From: Desmodesmus armatus | Taxonomy: Eukaryota; Chlorophyta; Chlorophyceae; Sphaeropleales; Scenedesmaceae | NCBI GenBank assembly: GCA_007449985.2 | Contig: VIIQ02000307.1 | Coordinates: 1-64,000 of the forward strand | Length of the DNA: 64,000 bases | Direction of reading: 5' to 3' | Part shown: piece after piece, positions 9,931 to 22,638 of the stretch | Numbering within the stretch: the first letter of the stretch is position 1 | Layout of the letters: each line of letters opens with the position of its first letter | The notes under the pieces: generated by a model | Databases searched by the model: none | What the model was told of the DNA's origin: nothing | Seen by the model: the letters and a program-made list of their open reading frames with translations, nothing else | Made by a program: the position numbers and the translations under genes

Positions 9931-12900
9931 TCAGTGATGCAGCCGTGCAGCTGGACCTTTGCTGCTTGGACTGCTGATCCCTTTGCTGCTGGGGCTGCTG
10001 AGGGGGCTGCCCCTGCTGATGCTGGTCGCTGCAGGCGACGTGGGTGTCTTGCTGCGCGGCAGCAGCACCGCTGCAGCAGCTCCACACTGCTTGCTGGGGC
10101 TCGTCAGTGCACCAGCTAAACCCAGAGGTGCTGTGCTCCCAGCGGGGCCCCAGGGTCGCAGCTCTGACAGCACTGCACTGAACAGCCCCTCCCGGTCTGC
10201 TGCTGCGCCCGGGCTCCTGCTGTTCATGCTGGCTGCAAGGCTGCTACTGCTGCTGCTGCTCGCTACACCCACAGCAGCGGCGGCAGGCGGCGGAAGCACG
10301 ATGCTGCGCCCCATGTTGTTGAGCAGGGACGGCAGAGGCGGCAGCTGCAAGCTGGTGCTGCACTCTTCGGACACAGCTGTCCCTGTGCTGACTTCACCAC
10401 CACCAGACTGCTGCAGCAACGCTGCTTGAGGGCTCAAGGGACCATGCGATCCACCGATAGGCCACTGGCAGCTGTCTGCCTGCACTTGACATGCCGCTGC
10501 TGCGTCCTCGTACTGCTGCTGGCGCTGTGCCCCAGGCTGTTCTGCGCCTTCGAATGCCACCGCCAGGCCGTCATATGCTGCCAGGTTTTGGCGGGAATAG
10601 CTGTGCAGCTGCTCCAGCAGAAGCCGTGCCAGCTGCTCACCAATGCCGGCCCCTGCCGCTGCTGCTGCTGCTGCCTCGCCACGCGCACCCACACCTTCAG
10701 CATCAGCACCGTCAACCGCTGGCACTGATGCTCTGCTGGCTGTGTTGGTGCTGCAGCCACCTGCCCTGCCAGCTGCTCCCACCTGATCAGACTGCCTGCT
10801 TTTACCCAAGCCTGCTCCAGCCGCACCAGCTGCCGCAGGACTACTGGACCTGCTGCCGCTGCTGCCTGCTGCTGCCCTGGTAGCGACACCACCACCCCTG
10901 CTGGGGGTGCTGCTACCCACTGCTGCTGCCGCTCCTGCAGTGCCCTGCCTGCTGGGTGTGATGCTGCTGCTGCCGCTGCCGCTGCTGCCCGCGCCCTGCC
11001 CCCTGCGCAGCTGCTGCACCGCATACAGCACAAATGCAGCCACCCCGTCCTCCAACGCAGCCTCCATCGCCCCGGCTGCTGCCCACTGCCGCCACAGCAG
11101 CAGCACGCCGCGCCGGCGGCTTTCTCTCCTCTTTCTCCCCGACTGCCCACCTCACCCGGCTGCTGCTGCTGCTGCTGCCGCGGCCGCCGAGCAGTCTTGT
11201 GCTGGCTGCCGCATGTGAGGTCAGCACCTGCTGCTGCTGCAAACTGGGCATCATCAGACCCATGTGTGCTGCAGGTCAGCACAGTCTGGCTCTTGGTGCT
11301 GCAGGTGACAGCACACATTGCTTGCAGGTCCTGCTGCAGGACGCCCTGCAGCGCTGCTGCCAGGGCCTGCCTGGCAGCAGACAGCTCGTCCGCCAGCTGC
11401 ACCACCCGCACCTCCAGCTGCTGCAGCACGGCATCCGCATCCCCTGCCGCCACCCCACCCTCCTCCTCCTGCTGCTGCTGCTGGTGCCAGTGCGGGCTGT
11501 TGTTGCCATGAGCATGCAGGTGAGCTCCCCCTGCTGCCGACGGATGGCAGGCATATGTTGCTGTTGCGCATGGGCTGTCGGGGTGCTGCTGGGGCTGCTG
11601 GTGTGCTGCTATGGCTGCCTCTGCGTTGTGTCGCGCTTCCTCTCTCAGGCAGGAGAGGATGGACTTGATGGTCTGCTGCAGCAGCAGGTTCTTGCGCGAC
11701 GTGCTTTGCACTGCAGGCACACCAAATGTGGCCACAACTACATCTTAGAGCTTGCAGAATCAGGCAGGTTCATCATGAGTCAAATACAATGCAGGTTCTT
11801 GCGCGACGTGCTTTGCAATGCAGGCACAGCATACGTGGCAAGTACATGGTAGACTTTGGAGCTTGCAAAACCACGGTGCCAAGGCTATGACATCATGAGT
11901 CACACAGACGTCCCTAGCATGGCATGATGCCAGCCATGTGCTCCAGTGGTGATGACAACTACCTGGCAAATTTCATCTAGCCCCCCCCTCCAGCCCATCC
12001 CTTTTTTTAACCCCATCCCAGCGCCCCCCCCCCCCCCCCCCCCCCCAGCACACCAGGTTTCCTGCAGGATGATGACGTCTAGCGTCTCCACCTGCCACCG
12101 ACGCACTGCTCGGCACTGAGGGATTACGTCAATGTTGCTAGTAGGACAGTCTTGGTGAGCTTGCATGTATCCAAGTACTCCATCTGTCAACACCCCCAGC
12201 CCCCCACCCCACCCCTAGCACCCGGTGTCCCTCACGTGTCTTGTGTGCAATGGCCAGCTGCCTCTTCAGCTCTGCCGCCTCATTGCGCAGGATGCCGTTG
12301 GCGGCAACCAGGTCGTGGCTCTGCGCACAAGCAGCACACCACGTACACTTTTCAAGCCTGTCGTCATGACATGCACTTGAAGGTTGAACCTCATGTGTTC
12401 AACACATGGTAATGTCATATACATCACGATCAATCGTACATATCATGCACATGACACACATACCCAGGCAGCGTGGTGGGGGCTGCCCTACAAGGGCAGG
12501 AAACTCAGCACGGCGGCCGACAGCACTTATTAGCAAAAAAACCCGAGTGGACTGTGACAGTTCGGTCACCGAATTTGTCGTACAATCATGCTGGCAGCAC
12601 AGATAGGCAGGTGTGCTGCTTGGGAGCTAGCTGCTCACCTGTGCTGTGTGGTAGGCAAGTTCGGCCACCATGGTCTCATTCTCCACCAGGGTGCGCTTGG
12701 TGCTGCTCTCCAGGTGCTGGTCTGCACAGGCACCACACACATATATAATGGATGGTTGCTGCATTGGCTGGATGTACTTGCTGTGTCTACACATGGTGAC
12801 CAGAGCTGATCACAGACAGTGACCAGCATGGACCCCCGCCCCGCTGGGTGCTGTTGGGGTGCCCGGGCCTTGATGAGTCATGCATGCGTGTGACATGGGG

Positions 12901-14626
12901 GCATGAATACCCTGCCAGCACACAGGGTGGGCAGCAAGCACAGGTGAAAAACTTTGACACTCCTGCTGCCTTCCGAGCGGCGGGGCGATCTGTTGACTCA
13001 GCAAGCTGCACCAGCATTTATCTAATTGTGTTACCCGGCTGCCTGATGGGGGAGCACTGTGTGCCAGCCAGAATGCCGCGCTTCTCCAACCTGCCCCACC
13101 ACGCACCTGCCAGCTGTGCCATGGCGGTCTTTGTCTCTCGTATTTTTGCTGCTGCCTCCTTGCGCATCTTCTCCTTCTCCTGCAGGTGCCGACGCTCCAT
13201 GTCACTGTCACCACCACAGCACAGCACAGTGCAGCATAGTGCAGCGCAGCACACCATCCCACAGGGTTGGTTTGATAGCAGTGCAACACTTTTACTGAGA
13301 GCAAGAGCACAGAGAGGAGGGCCGCTAACGAGTTACTGCTGTTGTAACTGAATGGGATACCAAAGCTTGAATACTGTACAACGGGTTCTTGGTTTGTGCA
13401 CATGCGAAAAGCAGCTCGACTGCTGCTGGCCGGCACCCACTGAACGGCTGTACCAGTGCGCCCACGCATTGTGAAAACAGCTACGGCATGTCGTGTCACA
13501 CAAGCGCCAGCAACTGTTGCTGTACCTGAGTCGGGCCTCAAAGTCCTTCTGTCGGGCTGAGAGGGTTGCTGTGAGCTCCGCCACAGTGCGTTCCAGCTGG
13601 GCCTTCTGTCCTGCAGCATCAGCCGGGTTGCCCTCGCCTGCTGCTGCGTCAACTGCTGCGCTGGCCGCTGCAGCAGCTGCACGGGCAGTGGCTGCTGACA
13701 CCTCGGCTGCTGCCTCAGCCTTGACGCGTGCTATTTCAGCCTGCAGGGAGACGCAGCAGCACTGGATTGGTCAAATCCACTCAACGCACCTTGTGACGTC
13801 AGCTTTGGTGGTACGCTGATGGGACAGGGCTGATGCCAGCATGCATTTGCATGTCATGTGGGCAGTAGTGCGCTGACTGACCATCGCAACCCTATGTGTC
13901 TGCTGAGAAAAGAGACGTGGTGGCTGGCAGAGTGTTGCTCAGCATACCTGCGACTCCTTCTGCACCTCTGCCAGGCGTGTGCTGAGCTGTGACACGCGCT
14001 CCTCAAGCTGCAGCGCAGGTGAGCAGACAACGCAGGCGGCTGTGTATGGTCATCAACAGCACGTCAAGGCATGTGCATGATGCAAGGCAGCATGGATGCC
14101 ATGCCGCAGCAGCAACAAACGCTGTGCAGCCTTGACAGGGGCGTGGTGTGTGTGGAGTCGATGCTGTACAGTGTTCTGCATCTACTGACTTGCATCTGGG
14201 CCATACGTGCTGCTGGCTTCAGCAGGGGTTTTCCAAGGGGAAGCGTCAGCAACATGCCAGCACTTGCCTGCGCAGCTGCAAGGCTGCGTGCTTTGAGCTC
14301 GTTTGTCAGGAACTCATTGATGTCCTGCAGGGTCAGCTTCTGCTTCGCCAGTTCATCTGTCAAAGAGAAGTTTTCTACTGCCAGCTTTTCTCCTACGGCC
14401 TGATACCTGTGCATGACGTACAGCGTGCATGTCAGGCCAATCAGAGCTGTGATTGGCAGGCAATATTTCGAAGCTGTTTGTACAGCAGCTGCAGCACCAC
14501 GCACCTGCCCAGCCGGGACCTCAGCACTGCAGTGACCAGCTCTGACTCCATCAGGGCTTTGTGCTCTGCAGCTGCTGCCTCCGGATCAATTGCAGCTGAT
14601 TTGCTGTCTTTGGTCTTTGGAGGCAT
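9931..14626 (-). CDS. CFAP157: CFAP157-like coiled-coil ciliary/basal-body protein
   Basis: Model: exons 14626-14505, 14406-14268, 14007-13948, 13740-13526, 13204-13107, 12721-12639, 12320-12236, about 12106-12054, 11710-11156 and 11078-9931. Phases agree at every junction except around the small exon 8, whose exit is one base out and unresolved. The product starts MPPKTKDSKS and is mostly coiled coil. A central block (TKRTLVENETMVAELAYHTA, then LVAANGILRNEAAELKRQL, then KNLLLQQTIKSILSCLREE) resembles the CFAP157 family, a basal-body and axonemal protein. The assignment rests on remembered motif order, so another ciliary coiled-coil family is possible. The C-terminal 380 residues are Ala/Ser-rich with LLLEQLHSYSRQNLAAYDGL. 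Intron 2 starts with GC (GCAAGT). Intron 8 holds a duplicated copy of exon 9's start. Three 13-bp repeats precede the start codon. Confidence 0.6.
11690..11840 (-). repeat. Tandem duplication of the exon 9 acceptor region
   Basis: The 27-bp block at the start of exon 9 (plus strand about 11685-11711, GCAGGTTCTTGCGCGACGTG and on) recurs about 104 bp away at 11789-11815, inside the intron. In the intronic copy the acceptor CTGCAG has become CTGCAT, so only the 11710 acceptor is usable. Confidence 0.8.
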
Positions 14627-14657
14627 GATGATGGGCTTTCCAATAGGTTGTGGTGGT

Positions 14658-14696
14658 GTTGGTGCCCAACGTTGGTGCCCAACGTTGGTGCCCAAC
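14658..14696. repeat. Three tandem 13-bp near-palindromes upstream of the CFAP157-like start
   Basis: GTTGGTGCCCAAC is repeated three times without spacers. Each unit is a 5-bp inverted repeat (GTTGG/CCAAC) around TGC. The block ends 32 bp upstream of the ATG, in the 5' UTR or core promoter, so it may be a factor-binding array or a stem-loop in the mRNA leader. Confidence 0.8.
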
Positions 14697-16518
14697 GCAC
14701 AGAAAATGCTGCCCACAGGTACTGAGACAGTCTGAGTGTGATAGTCATGTGTGGGCCAACCACTGACAAGTAGCTGACGAAATTGTAAGAAACGATGTTT
14801 GGGCTTGCCGTGGCTCAAATCGAATCGGACTCGAACCCACTTTGTCCAGCCCAGTCAAACGTCGGTCAACCGCTCATGTGGTGCAAGATGAGCACAATTA
14901 CCTGCTTGTAGGTTGTGCAACCAAGCAGACGCACGCACTTGCAGCAGCCAGATGCTACCTTGTTGTTCAGCACCAAATTTGTGATCAGTGCACGTGATCA
15001 GTGTTCCTGAACTCCTTGTCAACTACAAGGAATGTGCACCTACTGTGTACTTAGCTCAGCAGTGTTGCTGTTTGAAGAGCACAGCAGTCATGCAATGTCC
15101 TTAAGTCCACCCTTGTTTACTTGTTTTTGTGCATCCAGAGCTATGTCAGCCTGCTCACATGCAGGGTTGCTGCTCACTTTGCACTGCCGCAAGCGCAACA
15201 TATGACATGGGTGCGCCAAGCCAGCTGCAAGGTGATAAACTTGGGCAGAATCGTTACACAGACCAGCATCATTGCAGGACAGCCCGCATGACCTGCTGCC
15301 GTTGTTGCTATCGTCATGGAAGGCATGCTCCAGTTGCTTTCCAAGTTGAATTGTGTATATTCACTTCTCAAATGAAAATCTTTCATTTACCAGGACAGAC
15401 AGCACTCACACCAACAGCAAATTTACAGCACAAGTCACATTCAGACGGCAACAATGCCTGCTGCTGCAGCTGCTGCTTCTTTGCGGGGCTAGCTGGCCTT
15501 GACACTATGGCGTTGTCTCTTCTCATGACAAGTCAGCACTCACCCCAAACCCCCAATAAAACCCTCTCTGCAACCACCTGCTGGTATGTGCTGCCTGCTG
15601 ATCACAACCGAAGTGCAACGATCAGCAGAACAGCTGGCATAAGGCACAGCCAGCACACATGAATACATGTGAACACTGTTGCTAACCCTCAACCCCTGCA
15701 TGCACTAGCGCAAACACAAGTGGTCATGTGGATTGCGCGCATCACACTGACAATGACAATAGAATGTGTCAGTCCCAACCAGAGATGCATGGCTGCTGCA
15801 CCTAAGCACAGGGCAAGGCATTGCGTTGCTGCGTCAAAACTCCACGACACGGCACACCATATGGCGCTCAATGCTGAACCTCGTCACAGACACCACCACA
15901 CACAGCCACCTGAGACAATGCGAAAACGACATCGGCCGCCAGCACACAGGATGCACTGAAAACACCCCCCAAACTGGACAGTTGGTGAGCGCCATGAAGC
16001 GGAATGTGCACTGCACTTATTGTCCCACAGAGGCTGTGAAAGTAGAAGCGTGACAAGCACGAGAGATGACCCGCCCTGCTAGGGGTGGCTTGCTGCTGCA
16101 CCAACCCACTCGATCTGTGCCAGCCATGCACCACCGACCTGAGCCAACAACATCAAAGCACACCTGACACACCACACGTGCAGTCATCCATGGCAGATGA
16201 TGAGACTCTCACCGCACCATGTGTATGTCCCTGGAACCTCACTGCTGAGGCCAGGCACATGCAAAACATGCCTCAAGCACACACGCACACACACAGTTAT
16301 AAAAGCAGCCGTGAACGGCTGTGAGCGGGGTGCTGTGCCACAGGCGCAGCCCTCCAACCCACGTCACAGCCTGCACCCAACACCATGGGTCAACACTCCA
16401 CACACCCAAGGACCCCAAGCAGGCACCCACGCACAACTAGCAAGACCCTACCCAACACTTGGGGGGCAACCCAACACTTGCAGCAAACAAGACGCAGCAG
16501 CAGCCGCTACGATCCTAT
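14697..16518. other. Intergenic, no gene supported
   Basis: It lies between the 3' end of the ATP/ADP carrier gene and the 5' end of the coiled-coil gene, both minus strand. Part must be the carrier's 3' UTR. I see only short open frames, scattered CAG/CTG clusters and a plus-strand TTATAAAA at 16295 with no gene behind it. Confidence 0.55.
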
Positions 16519-19500
16519 TCACTGTTTGTTCAGGGTGTCACCCTCGGCCTGGGTCATGGTCTTGACCTGGCCTGCAGCATCCTCACCAGTGGCAACAGGC
16601 ACCCACTTGCCCTTGCCCTCAGTGCTGCCTGGCTCCAGCACATACTTAAACTGCTGGGAGCCGCTGTCAGCAGCGCTGGCAGTGGGCTCGGATGTGTCCT
16701 CCTGCAAACCACAGCGCAGCACCGGGGTGGCCGACACGACATCAGCTCATTCTGTGCTCTCCTGGCCCTCCTGCGGAGACACGTAAGATGACATGGAACA
16801 ACAGAGGATCAGCAAGGGCCTGTGGAATGCTGCTGTTGATTCATTGCCTGCCTAGGTCCATGGGCTGCCCACTGGCCAGATGACTCACAGTCCTGCTGTA
16901 ACACAAAGTCAAGTGCACAGTCACTGCTCACTACAGTGGGCTCACAAAAAAATGAAAGCATCCTTCACACAAACCCGCACATCCTCCTATCCAACTCTAA
17001 ATCCCTCCACCCTCAACTCAGCTCACCTTCTGCAGCTCAGCGAACTGGCCAGACAGGCTGTTGGCAGCCTGGATCCACAGCAGCACAATACCCAGCAGGA
17101 TCACACCCAGGTAGGGTGTGGAGGCGGCCAGGGAGCCAAAGCCGATGATCATGAACTGCTGGATCAGGGCACCACCAGACTTGCCCAGAGGGTTGCAGAT
17201 CACGTCAATGGCGGCCTTACCCTTGGTCTTGACCTGCAGACACATGGGACAGCAGTGTGAAGGGCAGGCCACCAGCTCCATGATGCAGCAGCCGTGACAC
17301 GAGTGTGGAAAAGGCTACAAGCAATCAAAGGTGAGCTGAGCTGGGACAACGCGCAGCCAGTCCCACAATCCCCGCAATGTGATGTCGTCTAACCCACCTC
17401 GTCATCCAGAGGGATGTATGCCATCTCCTTGCAGGGGTCGAACAGGCTGTACTTGGCGGACTTGGAGAACACGTTCTGTGCTGCACCAACCAGCACGGCT
17501 GCCATCAGAGGGGTCAGGCCCAGGGCCTTCAGGGTGGGGGCCACAGAGTCGCTGCAGAGAGAAAGCAGAGCACAGCAGCACAGGGCAATGTCAGCACCCC
17601 ATGTCACCCCATGCCACCCACATGGTGGGAGAATGGCGCAGGCAGTGCCATGCAAGCACAATGTAGGAGGGAGTCAAGCCACACATAACAACGCCATGAC
17701 AATCACTTGTCCAAGCGCGTGCAGAATGAACAACGCTACAACAGGACCAAAACGACAGCAAGCATACTGCTGCTGTTGCAGTCCAGCACACCTACCTGAA
17801 CAGCACCAGGGAGAAGAAGGCGATACCGGTGATCAGCAGCACGGTGGGTGTGATCAGGGCAGCCACACCCCAGCCGAAGTAGCGGAAGATGTAGCGGGAC
17901 AGGATCATCATGGTGAAGGTCACTGCACCGGTGGCGGTGGAGAAGTCACCCATGAATGCGGAGTAGTCGTTGGGGTTGGGGAACTGGGCCTTGATCTTGG
18001 ACTTCCAGGTCACCTCCACCAGGTTGATGGAGATACCGTAGGCCACCACCAACATGGCCAGGTCACGGATGTACCTGTTGTCAACAGAAGCAGCATGCGG
18101 TCAGCTTAGAGGCCACACAGTCAGCACAGTCCAGTGCCAGACCTTCAATATTCAAGCAGGCTGTGCCATGCAGTGAAAAACAGGCTCAGCACTCATGCTG
18201 CATGCGCAGATAAGGCCTGGCAATCATCAATGGTGCACCACAACAAAGGGCAGGCCGGGCATTAGCGAAAAACTATGCATGAGGGTTGGAAAGCTGAGGC
18301 GCACAGCCCCTGTGCAGTAAACATCCCTCAGGCCCCCGTCCTCACCTGCTGCCTGCCAGGAAAGTGAAGGACTCGCCGACGCTCATCTTGGCCTTCTTCT
18401 TCTTCTTGCTCTCACGCTTGGGCACCTTGGGCACCACCACGCGGTTCAGCCAGTAGTAGGTGCCTGGCAGGACACAACGACGCAACCAAACACGCAAGAC
18501 AATGAGACAGTTGTCAGAGCAGCACATGCATCACCATGATGTTGCTGTACATCAATAAAGCTGAAGCCATCAAGGTCGAGGTGTCGCACACAGGCTGCCG
18601 TACCAAATTGCCTTGTCCCTGTCAAGGACTACGAACGCACCCACGCAGTCACCAGAGCGGCACTGTACCACACGCACACGCGATAGGGAAAGTAGCCTAT
18701 CCCCCACTCAGCGTGTGTTGGTCAGGGCAGCACACAACGCCCCCAGCCCTGGCGCTTCAGCGCACCTGCAATCAGGAAACCACCGATGACCACCATGCCC
18801 ATCAGGCCACGCAGGGACAGACCCCAGCCATCGACATCAGGGGGCAGCTCCGCACGGATCTGGGAGAAGATCTTCACGGCACGGCCGGAGAAGATCAGGG
18901 CCACGTTGGCACCCAGACCGAACAGGGGGTAGAACTGGGAAGCCTCATCCACAGTGGTGATCTGCACACCAGGGAAGAAACAGCATGCACAAGGATATCA
19001 GCAACACTGCGCACCTTTTCGAATGAGCGATGGGCTGCTTCTGCTGCAGCAGCAGCAAAGTGACGCGTGCCAGCATGCCTGGAGGGCAGTGTGTAAAAAA
19101 AACTATGGGAACGGCCAACGCTCCACAGGAGGCTGGCAGGACTGCTCCGCACTGCTGCAACACGCCACCGAGCTTTCCGCTTTCGCCTCATACCCCAATC
19201 TCCAATAGCGTCAAGCTATGATAGCGCCAGAACTCACAAGGCCTAGCGACTTGCTTGAGCGATAGACAACTGAGGCTGTGGCCAGCCCAGCTGTGCAGCA
19301 GTTTGAAAACCATCAGCAATTTGAAAACCATCAGCTGTGATCAACCATACATCAAGAGCAGACCCGCACCTGGTTGGCGAAACCCCAGAACAGCACGGAC
19401 ACCACCACGGAACCCCACAGCTCAGCCATCACGTAGAACAGGCAGTAGGTCCAGTTGCGCAGGATGGCAATGGGACCAGCAAAGCGGGGGCCCGCATCCT

Positions 19501-20961
19501 CCAGCAGCTTCTCGCAGAATGCTGCAGACAGACACAAGGATGCCAAACACACAGCAGCGGGGGGCCACTCGTACACAGACTCGGGAGCAGGGCAAAGTCT
19601 AGCAGTACCCAGCAAAGCAGTCCCTGAGTACTGAGGTGGCCCAGGCACCAAGTGTGTGCTGCTGCAGCAGGATGTAGAAGCATCTGTGAGCACAGAGGGA
19701 GGCAACCCTGTCCCAGCATTCACTTGGGAGGGCCCTCCACATGGTCAGCATCCTATGTTCAGATATCAAGCCAAAACACTGTGTGTAAAGTGCAGCTTGC
19801 ACTGCTGCTGCTGCTGCTGAGAGGGCGCTGCTGCTGCTGCTCCGCTGCTGTGCTGGCTGCGCACCTGTGGGGTGCAGCACATCCCTCAGGGGGTACATGA
19901 GGAAGGCGAAAGAGCCGAAGAAGATGATGAAGGGGATGATGCAGGTGTAGAACAGTGCCTCGGAGGACAGCACGTTGGCCAGCTGCAAGATCAGAACCGA
20001 AAGCAGCACAGCAGGTCAGCCAACAACAGCAGCAGTACATCATCTTGGCCAGCGCCCAGCCATTGGACCCACCCATATCGCATCAGCGCTGCCACAGAAC
20101 TGATGAGCCTCCAGCAACAGGCCATAAAGCTGCCAGACGGACACAAGAAAGCAGGGACTGCTGCATGCTGCTCCTCAGTAACACTGCCAGCTGGCCAGCA
20201 GCAGCAGAGAGACCGACCTTGGCATACATGATTGTGAACCCGATAGCCATGGGCAGGTTCACCCATGTCTTCAGGAAGGGGATAATCTCAGCACCGGAGC
20301 CAGGGGCTGTCACGACCAGCACGTCCTGCAGACAAGATGAGCGCAGCCAACAACGCAACACGTGATCTAGCGCGAAGCAAGAGGCACAGGGCGCTCAATT
20401 GGACCACTAAGCCGTGCAAAACACTGTGTGCAATATGATAGAATCAGATCTGGGCAGCTATGTATGCTTGCACCTGTGCCCGGCTGCTGTGGTGGACGAG
20501 TCTACAACCAGCGAAGATCGACCGCACGCACCTTGGTGTCACGCAGGATGGTGTAGTTGAACAGGATGCAGAAGAACATGAAGCCCAGAGGCAGGATCTT
20601 CTGCCAGGTGATGGGGTCATAGCCCAGAATTTTCTTGCTGGGCTCGGGTGTTGCATCGCCTGCCGCTGCCTGCACTGGTGCTGCCTGCTCTGAGCGCTGC
20701 AGGGGCTTCTCTGCTGAGAAAGGCTTCTGCAGGGGGCTCAGGCCAGTCTGGTGCTGCACCTGCAGACAACGTGCCGGTCAGCAAGGCATTTAGGGGCGAC
20801 TAGGTCAAGCCTCAGCCTCAGCGCCTCTTCGGTCTAACCTGGCCAGGAAGGCGTGGCTGGCCGCTGTAAGCGCGCAGAGGGCTGAGCTTTGCCAACGCAG
20901 GGCGGCTGGCCTTCAGCTGTGCGCCAGCCAGGGCCCTGTTCTGAAGGAGGGCAGCTGCCAT
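16519..20961 (-). CDS. NTT: Plastidic ATP/ADP translocator (NTT/TLC family)
   Basis: Eleven exons: 20961-20839, 20759-20532, 20325-20218, 19982-19865, 19521-19370, 18961-18766, 18463-18346, 18074-17796, 17551-17398, 17233-17027 and 16701-16519. All junctions are GT..AG and in phase, giving 621 residues, the usual length for plant NTT proteins. The first 70-110 residues are Ser/Ala/Lys/Gln-rich and fit a chloroplast transit peptide. The TLC core follows: [77 protein letters not shown], and later [19 protein letters not shown] and [20 protein letters not shown]. About twelve membrane segments are visible. The family exchanges cytosolic ATP for stromal ADP plus phosphate across the inner envelope. 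The last exon encodes a hydrophilic acidic tail. The identification is secure; only the tail exon is less certain. Confidence 0.96.
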
Positions 20962-22638
20962 GGTGCTGTGTGCTCGAGCACGACGCCAATCAGACTCAAC
21001 TGGCCTGTGGTGCGGCCTGGACAAAGAGTAATCGCCGTGAAGCGTCAAGTGGACAATTGAGCACGGCAGACTGCTGCGAAAAACCTCCCACAGCATAAGG
21101 GTTTGGGTTTTGCAACCAACACCCTCCAATCGATTCACAGAAACAACTTTTCATGCAATGGTTGCATGACGCTGGCTTTTGCCACGGCCTCGTCGCGTTC
21201 TCCCACTGACCCCATCACATGGGGCAAGTACACGATCTATGCCTCTTCAACTGCAGACCCGTGCACCAGGACAGCATAAAATGCGTCAGGATACATTAAT
21301 GAAGGATGTTGCAAGCCAATGAGCATCATAACCGCAGCCTATGCGCCCCCACATGAAATCATTCCACAGCACACAGTTGTCAAGGCCAGTAATCCATCGG
21401 TAATGGCTGCCGGCGGCGCTGAGACTGCTTGTTGAACCTCTGGGTAATGATCGTATGTTCTTGGAGGCGCAGCAAGGTATGGGCGACAGCAATGTTGTCC
21501 TGGTCTGGGCGTGTTCTGTGTCTGGGAGAGTTATCAAGGGTGATATATCCTCGTGTGTGGATAAATTGTGAGTTGTCATTGGTGAGGGGCACTGATGCCC
21601 CGAGTAGCAGGCAGCTGTGCTGGGCTGTACAGTACATGTGCTGTGGCGCTGCCCACCTTCAAGCAAGAAAACCAAGCAGCTGAGCTGAACTGCAGCAGAT
21701 GTAGTGAATGCGGCGTCTCTTGCATACACTTTGACAGGCAGGACGTCTGACCAGCAACCCTGTCAGGCGGCATTCCTCCCATCCCCAAGGTGCCCCCCTC
21801 CCTCCCTCCATACATCTAGATGGCACAGCACCCATGGCCACTTCCCAGCAGACCCACAAACCCTACTTTGACAAAGCGCGAGCACCCTTTTCCCTCCACG
21901 CACAATCTACAACTGCGGGTCAGGCCAGCCAGTCTGCATGTCTGAGAGCGCCACCCCCGCATCGCACCCCTGCTTGTCTTCCTATCCACAGAAATATTAC
22001 ATGTCCAGGCACCCAGACGATTGCCGCTGTCCACCATGTATAACCAGCCATCAGTCACAGCACTTGATGAGGCAGCCATGCCTCTCAGCATTTGATTCCA
22101 CCCAGGGCTTACGGCCATCCTGCCACCAGTGCCGCTCGCTGCTGCTAGCTCATGACAGCAGCCCGGCTGACAAGCGCTTGAACTATCAGATTTGGCTGTC
22201 CTGCAGTAGGGCAGGCTGCGCTGTGGCACCAGCCCTGCTTGGTAGGTCCCTGTACAGGGTTTGACATCTTCAAGCAGACACTGACCCTCCCTCAGGCGGT
22301 AGTGAGGAGTGCTGGCAATCAACGAACACCAGGCAAAGTCAGGAACTCGGCGGCAACATCATGGGTAGAAGGTGTGAAACCTTTGTCAGCACCACTTGCC
22401 AAGTCAGTGACCCAAGCTTCATACACCATATAACCAAACATACAGCATCAAACAGAGACAATCACATGCCACCAGGGTGGCCAGCTGGCCTGGCTTGGCC
22501 CCGGCATCAATGTCGGTGTGCGCACAACAGCGCCTGCACCATCAAGCAAACACACTGTTGTGGTTGCACCAAGCATGCAGCTGCAAGCTTGCGCAAGGCT
22601 ACCAGCAGTGCTTACACCAGGAACGTGACTGCTAACCA
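20962..22638. other. Intergenic between ATP/ADP carrier (5' side) and ARP6 (3' side)
   Basis: It contains the carrier's promoter and 5' UTR next to 20961 and the 3' UTR of ARP6 near 22638. Open frames are short and overlap on both strands without family features. No RNA gene or array was noticed. Confidence 0.55.

Noticed and set aside
16280..16310. TTATAAAA as a TATA box
   Set aside because: It is on the plus strand with no plus-strand gene downstream.
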